Assembly: GCF_040712315.1 (NCBI RefSeq)
Contig: NC_134015.1
Coordinates: 58,419,964 to 58,483,963 of the forward strand
DNA: 64,000 nucleotides
Source of the DNA: Castanea sativa
Taxonomy: Eukaryota; Streptophyta; Magnoliopsida; Fagales; Fagaceae
Direction of reading: 5' to 3'
The position numbers and the translations under genes were made by a program. Under the pieces are notes generated by a model. The model saw only the letters and a list, made by a program, of their open reading frames with translations, was not told the origin of the DNA and did not search any database. Shown piece after piece: positions 54,052 through 63,170 of this stretch. Every line of letters begins with the position of its first letter. Position 1 is the first letter of the stretch.

Positions 54052-56899
54052 CAGATTTTTTTGTGGACAAAATATGGATTGAATGAAAAATAGAATAGCA
54101 AAATTTATAGTTAAATAAAATGAAAGAAGAGTGTCAAAATAAAAGAAGATGAAAGAAAGGGGGAATTGTAATGTTAAGATATTGAGTAGCAGTTAGATAA
54201 AAAAGTAAAAATGATGGGGAAATGTTGGAGAAAGTGTATTTATAAGGTGATAAATTAACAAAAAGAAATTTAATAAAAAAAGAGAGAGAAAATATTGGAA
54301 ATAAGTAGATGATATGGCTATTGACGTGGCTCAAATGGAATGTAATAACAATAAATGCTACGCTTCAGCGTTAAGATATAATATAAATATCTCCATGGAT
54401 AAATAAATTGTATAAATAGATTATAGATCTTATGTTTACAATAACAAACATCTTGTATTTTTTTTTTTTCTTAAAGAATAACCAAATATGTGTCTAAGAT
54501 ATAGAGCAACTAGAGAGATAAAATAACATCAAATGGTTTAGCAAGTCCTCATGTCTAAAAGACTTATATATTTATTTTCTGGCAATTTTACTCTTTAGTC
54601 ATACGATCAACAAACTTTAGCCCAGTAGTTTTAACTCCATGGACATTTTATGTTTATTAAATTCTCTCTAAAATTGTGGGACTTTATGTCAATATTCGTA
54701 TTTCGGCTTTGACTACCATTATTCTTATTCTTAAAGAAGAAAATACAGTCAAGTCAGCATAGAAATCTTTATAAAGGCATCACTATTCACTACAGAATTG
54801 ATAATCTTCTCGCGTTTTAACTTCAATCCATATAGGAGGCCTCAAGACAAGTAGCAAACCCAAATCATAAGTTGCAAGTTCATTATTATCTACCTATAGG
54901 ACTAGGGAAATTTATTTAGTCCTATTTATCTTAAGGTATATATATATATATAGAAAGTTATGGAACCTATTATTCTCCCTCCTCGCACATTGTGTGAGAT
55001 CCAATGTAAAACCCATAGTAAAGTCCACACTAAGAAGGGAAACTCCTCTCATAAAAGTTAATAATTTCATGGGTTATTCAAAGGTTAGATTAATATCTAA
55101 AGTTGATTTTTATTTTTTATTTATATTCTCCTTCGGACCTTTCTTTAAGGAGTTTTCAGTCACACACACAAAAAAAAAAAAAAAAAAGTACTGGGAACCA
55201 CATCAAATGTCCTTTCACATCACTATCTAATTAGTGAGACTTACTATTATTTAAAATGAAATATCATTTTAAATAATAATAAGTAATAAGTTTCACTAAT
55301 TAGATTTATGGTAGATTTATAGTAGGCCGGCAAAAGCATGGTAACTCAATTGACATCTCTTATATTTTCAATAGAAGTATCTAGAATTCAAATACTCAGA
55401 TCCATACTAAATTATTGAAAATTATAAAAATAAATAAATAAATGATAAGACTCAACATTCATGCGAAAAAATATTGAATAAATTTGGGGGGTTTTTTTTT
55501 TTTTTTTTTGTCTCCTATAATGTGAACATGGAAGCACATCATGGGATGAGTACTAAAGAAGACAAAAGGATCAACCAACAAAATGAGATAAATGCTCTGA
55601 TTAAAAAAAAAAAAAAAAAATTGATATACATGGGCAGAGGGCAATAGTACATCACTTGTTAACGGATATTTTCTGCAACCTATCTTACAAAATTGTATAA
55701 TGCGAAGATACTAATAAGGTGAGGTTTGGTTTCGGATGAAAAGCAGACGCGTTTTGCGTCTGCCTTTCCTCCTCCTTTTTTTTTTTTTTTTTTGCTGACT
55801 TTTCTATCACACCAGTAGGTCTCCTTACTATTCACGAAACCCACAAACTTCATTTTTCAACAATTTTTTCATTAAAAATAGATTCATGGTACTTTTCACA
55901 CATTTTAAAAGAAAAAAAGAGAGCATTGCCTTGTTTTTTGACTTTTTTGTCACACTAGTAAGTCCCGTATACTATTCACGAGGACTACAAATCTCACTTT
56001 TTAACAACATTTTTATTAAAGATGGTACTTTTCATGCATTTTAAAAGAAAAAAAGAGAGCATTGCCTTGTTTTTTTGACTTTTTTGTCACACTAGTAAGT
56101 CCCATATACTATTCACGTGGACTACAAATCTCACTTTTCAATAACATTTTTATTAAAGATAGATCTATGATCGCATTTTAAAAGAAAGAAGGAGAGCATT
56201 GCAGTGTTTTTTTGACTTTTTTGTCACACCCGTAGGACCCGGAGACCCGCAAACCTCGCTTTTCAACAATTTTTTGATTAAAAATAAATCAACGATACTA
56301 ATTATGCATTAAAAATAAAATAAAAAATTTTTAAAAAAAAAAATTTAAAAAGCAAAAAGATGGACAGGCTTACCTTCGTCCTTGTAAATTACAGCTATGT
56401 GTAGATCTGATAAACCGATGGGGTTGTCATATGCTGGTGAAATTCCATCCTTATTCTCAAGCACCGATAGGGAAGTGTTGCCGGCATAATTTGTGGAATA
56501 GGAAATACGAGGGTCTTCTTTGATCAATGACTGTACGACATCGATGTGATTGTTTCGTATGGCCTCATGGATAGCTGTGTCCATCTGTGTATTCATCATC
56601 GGCAGCATTTGATGGCCTTTCACAGCTTGGATAAGGTAATTGACCACAGCAACATGGCCGTGCCTCACCGCAAGATGTAGTGGAGTTTCTTTGTTGACAT
56701 TTATCTGCAGCAGCAGTGGCCAACACATTCCAAGGATCCCTTCAACGAATTCGATTGATTTCTCTGATTCAGATGGGGCTATAATGTACACATGGAGGAC
56801 GGTATTCTGATTTCGGGTAATCTGGAGTTGGAGGTCTGCGCGGTTCTTGAAAGGAATAATGTCGCCTATTACTGCAGCCTTGTACAAAACTGGATCCAT
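46596..56899 (-). CDS. Ankyrin-repeat/PGG-domain membrane protein gene (ITN1/ACD6-like), three exons
   Basis: The only apparently intact host gene. Joined exons 56899-56374, 48114-47786 and 47201-46596 give a continuous frame of 486 codons. Phases agree: exon 1 ends one base into a codon (GAAG|GTAAGC), exon 2 begins AG and makes Glu-176, and exon 2 ends in phase 0 (GAAG|GTGAGC). The protein has ankyrin repeats (about residues 30-275), a Lys/Asp-rich linker and a PGG domain with four hydrophobic helices (about 335-475). The family (ITN1, ACD6 and relatives) sits in plasma or other membranes and acts in salt/ABA and defence signalling (established). Relatives usually have one or two more ankyrin repeats between the exon 2 and exon 3 parts, so this is a short member. 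Intron 1 is 8259 bp and full of small transposons; intron 2 is 584 bp. Expression is not shown. Confidence 0.82.
47202..47785 (-). other. Intron 2 of the ankyrin gene
   Basis: GTGAGC donor and TATTTTAG acceptor. Very A+T-rich, with (TTAAAAA)n-like stretches at about 47308-47337. No other element recognised. Confidence 0.75.
47786..48114 (-). CDS. Ankyrin/PGG gene exon 2 (ankyrin repeats)
   Basis: Residues 176-285. The acceptor is TACTTTGTTCTAG|AGATG. Contains DQQGWIPLHYAALSGQKSLV (about 196-215) and KTALHFAASQGHIGVIEELL (about 234-253), each with the TPLH-like and AA..GH ankyrin signature. The last repeat is divergent: NALDVITLADNLDAMVK lacks the usual LHLA. The ORF extends past the donor in vitro-like fashion to 47756, but the GTGAGC donor and the phase support ending at 47786. 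Confidence 0.85.
48265..49420. mobile_element. Long-TIR non-autonomous DNA transposon in intron 1
   Basis: About 250 bp of imperfect terminal inverted repeat. Left arm: TTTAGTCCCTAATG, TTTAATCCCTAAGC, GTCCCTGTTGTTAG, then GCCACATCAACAGCCACGTG. Right arm (mirror): ACACATGGTTGTTGATGTG, TTAGGGACTAAAATGACC and AGGACCAAATTG. No transposase; the central part (about 48530-49130) is not recognised. Exact ends are lost in A/T runs. It may be MULE-like. Confidence 0.65.
49555..49807 (-). mobile_element. MITE, family M1, copy 2
   Basis: Ends GGTAAGGATAAGG.. and ..CACATCCTTACC, flanked by GAATTT on both sides (49549-49554 and 49808-49813). The interior is the reverse of 32732-32981. Confidence 0.8.
50366..50772. 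mobile_element. MITE inserted in a (TA)n tract
   Basis: TIRs of about 90 bp: left TTATACCTAGTGTAACTCTA and ATGTTACACCACTCAATA; right mirror TAGATGGTGTAACATTAC and TTACACTAGGTGTAACTTC. The left flank is a (TA)n run of about 50 bases (50316-50365), and TATATATATA follows the right end, so it landed inside a TA microsatellite. No ORF. Confidence 0.8.
51007..51228. mobile_element. hAT-like MITE with internal hairpin
   Basis: GGGTCCGTTTGGATAG at the left, GCTATCCAAACCC at the right. Inside, 51122-51138 and 51142-51158 form a perfect 17-bp stem (arm TTAGTGCACTGTTCATG) with a 3-base loop. A run of A's lies at about 51171-51187. Target duplication not clear. Confidence 0.7.
52099..52447 (+). mobile_element. 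TRIM (miniature LTR retrotransposon), complete
   Basis: Two 144-bp LTRs (52099-52242 and 52304-52447) starting TGTAGGGGA/TGTTGGGGGA and ending TCCAACA/TCCAACG. They share blocks such as GATTTGAG.GTGTCTT, ATCACCAATT and CATAGCTCACG. Only 61 bp lie between: PBS TGGTATTAGAGG at 52245-52256 and PPT GTGAGGGAGAGAT at 52291-52303. Flanks TCATA (52094-52098) and TTATA (52448-52452) are a near-match duplication. No coding capacity, as expected for a TRIM. Confidence 0.88.
52448..55720. other. Gene-free intron sequence with microsatellites
   Basis: Contains (GT)n at about 53378-53410, a T run at 53648-53666, (TA)n then (GA)n at about 53980-54047, (AC)n-A(n) at about 55161-55187, and T and A runs near 55493-55510 and 55603-55620. 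No exon or classified element. Confidence 0.6.
55743..56300. repeat. Hairpin plus 136-bp minisatellite next to the exon 1 donor
   Basis: Begins with an 8-bp hairpin GCAGACGC/GCGTCTGC (55743-55763). About 3.7 tandem units follow at 55790-56300. The GAGCATTGC.TG block recurs at 55921, 56057 and 56194 (spacing 136 and 137 bp). Each unit also has TTTTTTGTCACAC.AGTA, TATTCACG..GACTACAAATCTC and TTTTAAAAGAAA. The first unit is the most diverged. The array ends about 70 bp from the splice donor of exon 1. Confidence 0.85.
56374..56899 (-). CDS. Ankyrin/PGG gene exon 1 (start codon, ankyrin repeats)
   Basis: Residues 1-175 plus one base. ATG at 56899 (MDPVLYKAAVIGDIIPFKN), the usual opening of this family. 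Repeats: NTVLHVYIIA (32-41, degenerate), KETPLHLAVRHGHVAVVNYL (70-89), MDTAIHEAIRNNHIDVVQSL (106-125), NTSLSVLENKDG (141-152, degenerate), GLSDLHIAVIYKDE (162-175). The reading frame continues to 56345 past the donor, so the GTAAG at 56373-56369 sets the exon end. No signal peptide. Confidence 0.88.
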
Positions 56900-57019
56900 G
56901 GATGGACTGTTCTCTGTTTGGTTGCTAACTAGAGTCGTGGGTTTAGGAATTAGAATTTTTGGATTATGGAGAGAGAGATTGAAATTGGTTTTGGGTTTAT
57001 TGAGAGAGAGAGAGAGGTG

Positions 57020-57025
57020 TTTATA
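57020..57025 (-). promoter_or_regulatory. TATA box of the ankyrin gene
   Basis: Sense TATAAA, about 120 bases before the ATG. A CT-rich tract (sense CTCTCTCTCTCTC, 57002-57015) lies between them and would fall in or near the 5' UTR. Confidence 0.5.
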
Positions 57026-57339
57026 TCAATTAGCCATAAACCTCTAGAGCTGCTTTGGAGTTAAATGGAGAAAGAGAGAGGATGAAGAACAGAAGAACAG
57101 CTTTGGTGGAAGATTGATAATAAGAGAAGGAAAAGGAGTAGATATTAAATTAAATCCTTAATACCCCCACTTAATAAAGCCACCTTCACAAATTCTAGAC
57201 TAAAAGAAAATCTCCAAAATTGTGTCTGGCCCTTCACGTGGGTTTTCTTTGAAAATCGTTTTTTCTTTCCCATTTTGCCCTCAGTTACTTTTGTTTGGAT
57301 AAGAGCAACCACATCAGCTCGTTCAAATTTTCTGTCTAT
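57026..57339. other. Upstream region of the ankyrin gene
   Basis: No gene. Contains a CACGTGG motif at about 57236-57242 (G-box-like). Confidence 0.45.
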
Positions 57340-57735
57340 TTTGGAGGTTAAAGAGGCCGATGGGTCTAGCCTGGCTTAACTTGACCCCATGGATATCTAT
57401 GTAAGGAAATATCTTATATCTCACGATCAAACCTAATCAAAGGGATCCCGCAAAGTACATGTATTAATGAGGATCTTCCCTACAAGAAAAGATCTTCTCC
57501 ACACCAAGAAACGAAGGTCAACTATAAAAACCCCAAAGCCCTCACAAATCAAGGTACGCGTAATTTTCACAACTCTGGCACTCTAGAGTTATAGAAATTC
57601 TCTCTAACTTAACATTCGGAGGGCATTTAGCCAGTACCACACTGGTAATCTTTGCAAGGTCTTCTTTATTTCTATTTCGTAAGTTCTATCTAAAGCACCT
57701 GAGGACTGTACAGCTAACTGTTCATCATAACTTAA
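57340..57735 (+). mobile_element. Probable gypsy LTR remnant
   Basis: CTATAAAAACCCC near 57513, then AAGGTACGCGTAA, ACTCTGGCACTC and CATTCGGAGGGCATTTAGCCAG, followed by GTACCACACTGGT. This series recalls the TATA/R/U5 part of Tat-type LTRs. No internal domain or boundary is visible. Family recalled from memory. Confidence 0.4.
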
Positions 57736-58110
57736 CATTCAACTTTTAAAAAAAAAAAAAAAAATTCTGACAACTTTTACTAACCCATATAGTAAATAAT
57801 TGGCCAGTTCTGTAGCATACAAATCCAATATAGCTTACATATTTTCTTGAAATTATACGTAGTATATAGGATAAAAACTCATAAGAATCTTGATAATCTG
57901 TCAAGTTCCTGATCAAGAAGTTTATTATATTATAGCAATAATCAGTGCTCTAGGACTGAGACCATGTCAATGTGTGATACAGCTTTGATAACTTATCTAT
58001 CTATAATTCGCACTTTGGTGATCTTTGGATTTTCAATGGGTTTGAACTTTGAAGAAAAGGTGCAGTTTATGGAAAGAAAAGTTGTCATCTGATAATAGTA
58101 TGATACTACC
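57736..58110. other. Gene-free stretch
   Basis: An A run at about 57748-57764; nothing else recognised. Confidence 0.55.
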
Positions 58111-58425
58111 AAAATAATCTAGCATCTTTTTTTTTTTTTTTTTTTGGGAGAATACTAAGTATTTTAACACAAACACACAAGGGGAGAGAGGAGAAGGTTT
58201 TAAAGAAACTAACAGTGGTGTATATTCAAAAGGGTCTAACTCTTGGATATACAACATAGGCTTTAAACCTCTATAACTCACACTCATTTTCCAATGTGGG
58301 ATTAACCTACTATTTTTTCTTTTGAGAATACTAAGTATTTTAACACACACACAAAATGGGAGAAGGGAGAAGGTTTTAAAGAAACTAACAGTGGTGAATA
58401 TCCAAAAGAAAATAATCTAGCATCT
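58111..58425 (-). mobile_element. Dimeric retroposon with 17-bp target duplication
   Basis: Perfect 17-base repeats AAAATAATCTAGCATCT at 58111-58127 and 58409-58425 flank a 281-bp insert. Its plus-strand left end is a T run to 58145, that is, a poly(A) tail on the minus strand. Inside are two direct copies of an approximately 85-bp unit (58147-58232 and 58323-58408: GAGAATACTAAGTATTTTAA..AACAGTGGTG) with about 90 bp between. The tail and long duplication are the marks of LINE-machinery retroposition. Confidence 0.85.
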
Positions 58426-58677
58426 AGTTACCTTGACTTACCTTAAAATTCATATAGTTATGATTTATAACTTATAACGTAATCAGTAAATATTTTGTTA
58501 TAAAAAAGTAAATATTTTCAATAAATATTCTTATCTATGAGTAGTTAAAGTTAAAAAAGAAATTCAAAATCTTTATCCATCAGTCATTATTAATTATTAC
58601 TAAAATGTAATTTTTTGAGATGATACTAAAATTTATTCTGAACCCATAACATTGTAATATCCTCCTTTTTTTTTTTA
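58426..58677. other. Gene-free stretch
   Basis: A+T-rich; nothing recognised. Confidence 0.5.
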
Positions 58678-59733
58678 GCGAAACTACAATATTGGTCCCT
58701 CAAGTTTATCATGTGTGCGCAATTGATCCTTCAAGTTTGAAAGGAGCACAATTGGTCCCTCTAGTTTTAAATTGAGTTGTATTAGTCATTTTACTAACTA
58801 CCGTTAGTGGTGTTACTTACATGGCTAATGGAACAATGATTTGGCATTTTTTTTTTAATGATGTGACATTTTTTTATTAAAATCAAAAAATAAATTTCTC
58901 TAAACGCATGTGCAAGTATAAGATTTACTCAGTGAAAAAAAAAAAAAAAAAAAAAGAAGAAGATGAAGAAGAAGGTAGAATATACAAAACCCCCCTTTCA
59001 ACATTCTCTGTTTGTTTCGTCGTAGCAAAAACCCAAAAGAATCCACTTCTCTCTGCGTGACCTACCTGCTTCTCTTCTTTCAGATTTGTCCTTTTTCACA
59101 TTTCTCTCTCTCTCTCTCTCTTTCTAAAAAATATAAAGGTTTTTTTTTTTTTGAGTGACTTAAAAATATAAAGGTTGAATTGGTCATATAACAAGTCAAC
59201 AAAAGTCATCTCATAATAAACAAAGTCATTCCATTCCATTGGTATTCGGAGATGGAAGAGGCGAGCGCAAGGGCAGGGAGTGGAATGACAATGTCTTTAT
59301 CATCGTCAAAATCAACATCAACAATAATAGCAACAACACCATCCTTCTTGTTTCTCCCTTGGAATCTCCCTCTCTTGTCGGCCATCCTCACTGCTGCTCT
59401 TGCCCAGTTCCTCAGAATGTTCACCTCCTGGTCCGTTTGAACAAACACTCTCTCTCTCTAGAGTTTGATGGCTTCCCTTATTAATTACAATTGTATCAGG
59501 TTGTGAATTAGATTGCATAAATTTATTTTGTAATTTTTTAATAAAAAATGTCACATCATTAAAAAAATGCCAGTATTATTTTGTTAGCCACATAAGTAAC
59601 ACCACTAATGGTAGTTAGTAAAAGGACTAATACAACTCAGTTTTAAAACTTGAAAGACCAATTGTGCTCGCTTCAAACTTGAAGGACCGATTACGCACAT
59701 TAGTTAAACTTAAGGGACTATTGTAGTTTTGCC
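58678..59733. mobile_element. Long-TIR element carrying a captured gene fragment (Pack-TIR/Pack-MULE-like)
   Basis: TIRs of about 200 bp: left 58678-58880, right 59538-59733. Shared, mirrored blocks include AAACTACAATA.T.GTCCCT, CCTTCAAGTTTGAA, ACAATTGGTC, TTACTAACTACC.TTAGTGG and ATGATGTGACATTTTTT. Between them is G+C-richer DNA with a coding fragment (59252-59440) and CT-rich leader-like sequence. Both ends abut T-runs followed by AG, so the target duplication is ambiguous. No transposase. Confidence 0.78.
59252..59440 (+). pseudogene. Captured first-exon fragment of a DUF212-type gene
   Basis: 62 codons: MEEASARAGSGMTMSLSSSK, a Ser/Thr-rich segment, then PWNLPLLSAILTAALAQFLR and MFTSW. 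The last part matches the conserved N-terminal helix of plant DUF212 proteins (annotated as acid phosphatase/vanadium-dependent haloperoxidase-related), which read like NLPLLSA..AFALAQ.LK.FTTW. The conserved region downstream (..GGMPSSHSA) is absent. The fragment stops where a splice junction would be plausible. Upstream CT-rich DNA (59040-59130) may be the donor gene's 5' UTR. The family is recalled from memory. Confidence 0.65.
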
Positions 59734-59849
59734 TTCTTTTTTTTTTAGGGAAAACATAGTAATATCCTTTAGTAATTATGTAAAAGAGAAAATAATTACT
59801 TGGTAGGTTTTTTTTTTTTTTTTTTTTTTTTGAGAAGGAACCTAATGGA

Positions 59850-60600
59850 TTTTATTATTGTAATTCAACTACATCCAATTGTAAAATCAAAACAAAATAT
59901 GATGGGACATCTTTCATCTATACTTGAAAATCTAGTATGCATAATGCATTTTTAGCCAGACTATGAGCAATTCTATTGCCGTTTCTCGAATACAACAATC
60001 ATACAAAATTGTTAGCAAACACTTTCATATCTTCAATCAGTAAACCCGTTGGTGATAAGCTACGCTCCTCTGACTTCAAAGCTTGAATTAGTCCAAGAGA
60101 ATCACCTTTAAGGGTAGCACTTCGAAATCCCAACTCAAACGCAAAAGACAATGCCTTGAGGGCCGCCAGCGCCTCAATCTCTTCAGTCTTGTATGCTTGA
60201 GGGATTTTTGGGGAGCAAGAAGCCAATCTTAGCATGTGATTAAACTCTACTTCCGGGAATTGCTTTGCTTTGTCCTTTGCTTCATCTAGTAAGTGTCCAT
60301 ACTCTGCCAAGACTAATTCTTCGTGCCTTAGACCATCAATAGTGATCTTTGAGTCACCTTCAAGGACAATAGATGAATGACCGAGATCAAAAGCAAACTG
60401 TGGTGCTTTCTTTGCTGCTATCACCTCAACTGCGGTGATCAAGAAGGGCAGTTGGAAGCACTCTGCCATCGAGGCCATTACACTGCCTTCCCCATTTCCA
60501 ACATCCGCAAGGTTGTCTTCTCTAAACACTACCCTGTCAAAATTTACTTTGATTTTCGACCAAGGAGGAGGTTTCCAGATAAGTCGAGAGGTTGGCTGGG
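59850..60600 (-). pseudogene. LINE RNase H remnant
   Basis: Sense order: WKPPPWSKIKVNFD (about 60590), VVFREDNLA, SVMASMAECFQLPFLIT, VEVIAAKKAPQFAFDLGHSS, IVLEGDSKITIDGL, then a partly repeated second RNase H-like block EEIEALAALKALSFAFELGF, ATLKGDSLGLIQALKSEE, and the end IAHSLAKNA. Two consecutive 'E-A--A...LEGDS' blocks mean the domain is duplicated or two elements are fused. Stops after 59999. Confidence 0.75.
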
Positions 60601-61080
60601 CTGATCAGGTTTCCAAGTTCTGAGATTGTTTGTCATGCCTGTGATCTCAACCGTTGAAGGAAGGGAGTGGTTAAAGTCATAACCGTTGATGGAAGGGTTG
60701 GCTAGAGTTTTTTCACTTGATAAGGGAGTACATTGAATATTTTGAGAGTTAATACAATTTGCATTGAAGCGAAAATCTCCAGCATTAACTTCCGTGATGG
60801 TTGACTCAACTGGCTTGCACGTGCTCCTGGTATTATGATGAGCATTCTGTTTTTGGGCTGAATCAAAATACTCATTGAGAGCATTAGTTGTATTTCGTTT
60901 CATAGACGGAAGCTCATTAAACCGGTTGAGGTCAGCATCAATTTCATTTATTTGAATATCAAATAAATTTTCCGTTGGTACCTGAATAGGAAATAAATCC
61001 TCCGCCAAATCCGTTACACCCTCATTAATACACGGTTTCCTTGAATTATGGGACTCAACTGGAGGCAGCTGGCTTGGCAA
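60601..61080 (-). pseudogene. Probable LINE ORF1 C-terminal remnant
   Basis: Open frame 61080-60544. A low-complexity polar protein (MPSQLPPVESHNSRKPCINE.., ..NNLRTWKPDQ) without a recognised domain. The 'LRTWK' ending recalls the end of plant L1 ORF1. The frame passes through the junction into RNase H sequence in the wrong frame. Assignment is weak. Confidence 0.4.
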
Positions 61081-61191
61081 AGAATTCTGATTCGAATGAA
61101 TGACTACTCGGTAGGTATATGATAATGTTTCTTGTGATCCAATAAATGATCTAGATTTAAATTCTCAACTAATTAAACCAGTTAGTATTTA

Positions 61192-62836
61192 GTACCCGTT
61201 TGTTTCAGCGTTTGAAGCCCAAAAGTTGCGTTTTCAAAAAAGTCAGCCCAAAAATAGTGTTTGGTTAGTATAAAATGCAACTTTTTGAAAAAAGTTGCGT
61301 TTTATATTTATGAAGAGAATGCATGTTTGATATTTGGAGCTCTGATGGTCCATTTTGTTAAAAGTTCGTGGGCGTTTAATAGATCCATTGGGGGTGAGTT
61401 GGCAATTACCAAATTGCCCTTCAATAAATCAGAAGAGATCAAGCAGCAACCATCCACCCATTGATTTGGTCACAGTAACCCAGCACTGCCCTTTGTGCTC
61501 ACAGTAACCCATCACCCACACCTCCAAAATCAATGAGAATAGTACAATATTTTCTTATAATATTTAAGGGAAAAGAGAATCATAGAATAGAATCACACAG
61601 GAAGAAGAGCAAAAAAAAAAAAATTAAAAAAAGAAAAGAAAGAGCTCTGCGGAATGAAACTGGAATGTTCTGGAGGAAGATCAAGCGTAGTAGAATCACG
61701 CAGCAAAGATCAAGCACAGTAGAACTTGCAGACGAAGTGGTAAGAGAAAAAAAAAAAAAAAAAAGCTCTGCCGAATGAAGGTTTTGGAGGAAGTGGTAGG
61801 GAAAAGGGGAAAGAAGGACAAAAAATAGAAAAGAGAAGGATACGTGTGTGGAGGGGAAAAAAAGAGGAAAAAAACAAAAGAGAATGGTACGTGTGTGGAG
61901 GAGAAAAAAAGAGAGAAAGAAAAAGGAAAAAAAAATAAGGAAATGCTATCACAATATTTTCCCAATAAATTTTAAGTGGTAAGTTATTATTAGCTAATAT
62001 TGGTGAGAAAAAAATAATTTTTTTAGAAAGAGAAAAAAATAATTTTAATAGTACATTCAAATTAAAATCAGTATCAATTTTTATCACAATATTTTCACAA
62101 TACTTTCAGAATAAATCTTAAGTGATAAGTTATTATTAGCTAATATTGATGAGAAAAAAATAATTTTTTTAGAAAGAGAAAAAAATAATGTTAATAGTAC
62201 GTTCAAATTAAAATCAATATCAATTTTCATCACAATATTTCACAATACTTTCACAATAAATTTTAACGGGTAGGTTATTATTAGCTAATATTGGTGAGAA
62301 AAAAAATAATTTTAATAGTACATTCAAATTAAAATCAGTATCAATTTTTATCACAATTTTTTATAATACTTTCACAATAAATCTTAAGTGATAGGTTATT
62401 ATTAGCTAATATTGGTTAGAAAAAATAATTTTTTTAAAAAGAGAAAAAAATAATTGTAATAGTACATTCAAATTAAAATCAGTATCAATTATCACAATGT
62501 TTTCACAATAAATCTTAAGTGGTAGGTTATTATTAGCTAATATTGATGAGAAAAAAATAATTTTTTTAGAATGAGAAAAATTGATTTAAGTATATGAAGT
62601 AGTTGATTTAAGTATGAAATAAACTCCCTTATATATACATTGTCCTTTTGGTAATTTATCCCTCAAACTGCAACTTTTATAAGTACTAGCCAAACACTCA
62701 GCTTTTTCAAAAAACACTTTTTGACAGTTTTTACCAAACACTCAGCTTTTTGAAAAAACACTTTTTCATTATGCACTTTTTGAAAACTCCACTTTTATAT
62801 TTAGCACTTTTTCAAAAAACCCAACCAAACTCACCC
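61192..62836 (-). mobile_element. Tourist-like non-autonomous element, copy 2
   Basis: Left end GTACCCGTTTGTTTC, right end AACCCAACCAAACTCACCC, flanked by TTA (61189-61191 and 62837-62839). The right 160 bp is the reverse complement of the left end of copy 1 (17916..), including AAAGTGCATAATGAAAAAG and the AAAGCTGAGTGTTTGG block. The left end has the GTTGCGTTTT motifs of copy 1's right end. Length 1645 bp. No transposase. Also contains a GA-rich block at 61600-61930. Confidence 0.85.
61940..62600. repeat. Five-unit tandem array inside Tourist copy 2
   Basis: TTATTATTAGCTAATATTG recurs at about 61984, 62131, 62276, 62396 and 62528. Each unit (120-147 bp) also has GAGAAAAA.ATAATTTT, TAGTACATTCAAATTAAAAT and CACAATATTTTCACAATA. 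The unit resembles the small MITE at 63013-63170. Copy 1 has a single related stretch at about 18165-18320. Confidence 0.85.
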
Positions 62837-63012
62837 TTAGTATCTTACTCTGATAATAAGTAATCACTATCATAAAACGGACACTATAAATAAGTAAATA
62901 AATAAAATATATACTTATATATTAATCACTTTGGTTTTACATGGGTTTAATATAAATAAATAAAAACTATTAGTATACAATTTTCCAGTACTCATTAATA
63001 GAAGAGAAATGC

Positions 63013-63170
63013 AGATGCTATGTTCACAATATTTTTACAATAAATTCTAAGTGACAGATTATTATTGTTGGGGTAAAAAAGTAATCTCAGTGGTAGATTC
63101 AAATTTAAACCAATAACAACTAACGACCTATGATTTATTGTAAAAATGTTGTGAAAATGTTGTGGATATA
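63013..63170. mobile_element. Short MITE-like inverted repeat
   Basis: ATGTTCACAATATTTTTACAATAAATTC at left is mirrored by ATTTATTGTAAAAATGTTGTGAA near 63135. About 150 bp; noncoding. Confidence 0.6.

Larger units (their letters stand above)
48115..56373 (-). other. Intron 1 of the ankyrin gene, transposon-rich
   Basis: 8259 bp with GTAAGC donor and TTCTAG acceptor. Holds a long-TIR element, an M1 MITE, a MITE in (TA)n, a hairpin MITE, a TRIM, several microsatellites and a minisatellite next to the donor, listed separately. No coding exon is seen inside. Confidence 0.75.
59808..61090 (-). mobile_element. LINE deletion derivative, second L1-type insertion
   Basis: The minus-strand 3' end is a 24-base tail (T run 59808-59831 on plus). 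Before it are the end of a LINE RNase H and, directly joined, sequence that looks like the C-terminal part of a LINE ORF1. Endonuclease and RT, which should lie between (about 3 kb), are absent. The 5' end is not defined. Confidence 0.7.

Noticed and set aside
55790..56300. CRISPR-like repeat array
   Set aside because: 136-bp units without unique spacers in a plant intron; a minisatellite.
59999..60529. Host RNase H-like gene
   Set aside because: Followed by a LINE-type tail, contains duplicated RNase H blocks and stops, and lacks promoter and flanking exons.
61696..62087. Phe-rich minus-strand frames near 61.7-62.1 kb
   Set aside because: Antisense translation of a GA-rich simple repeat inside Tourist copy 2.
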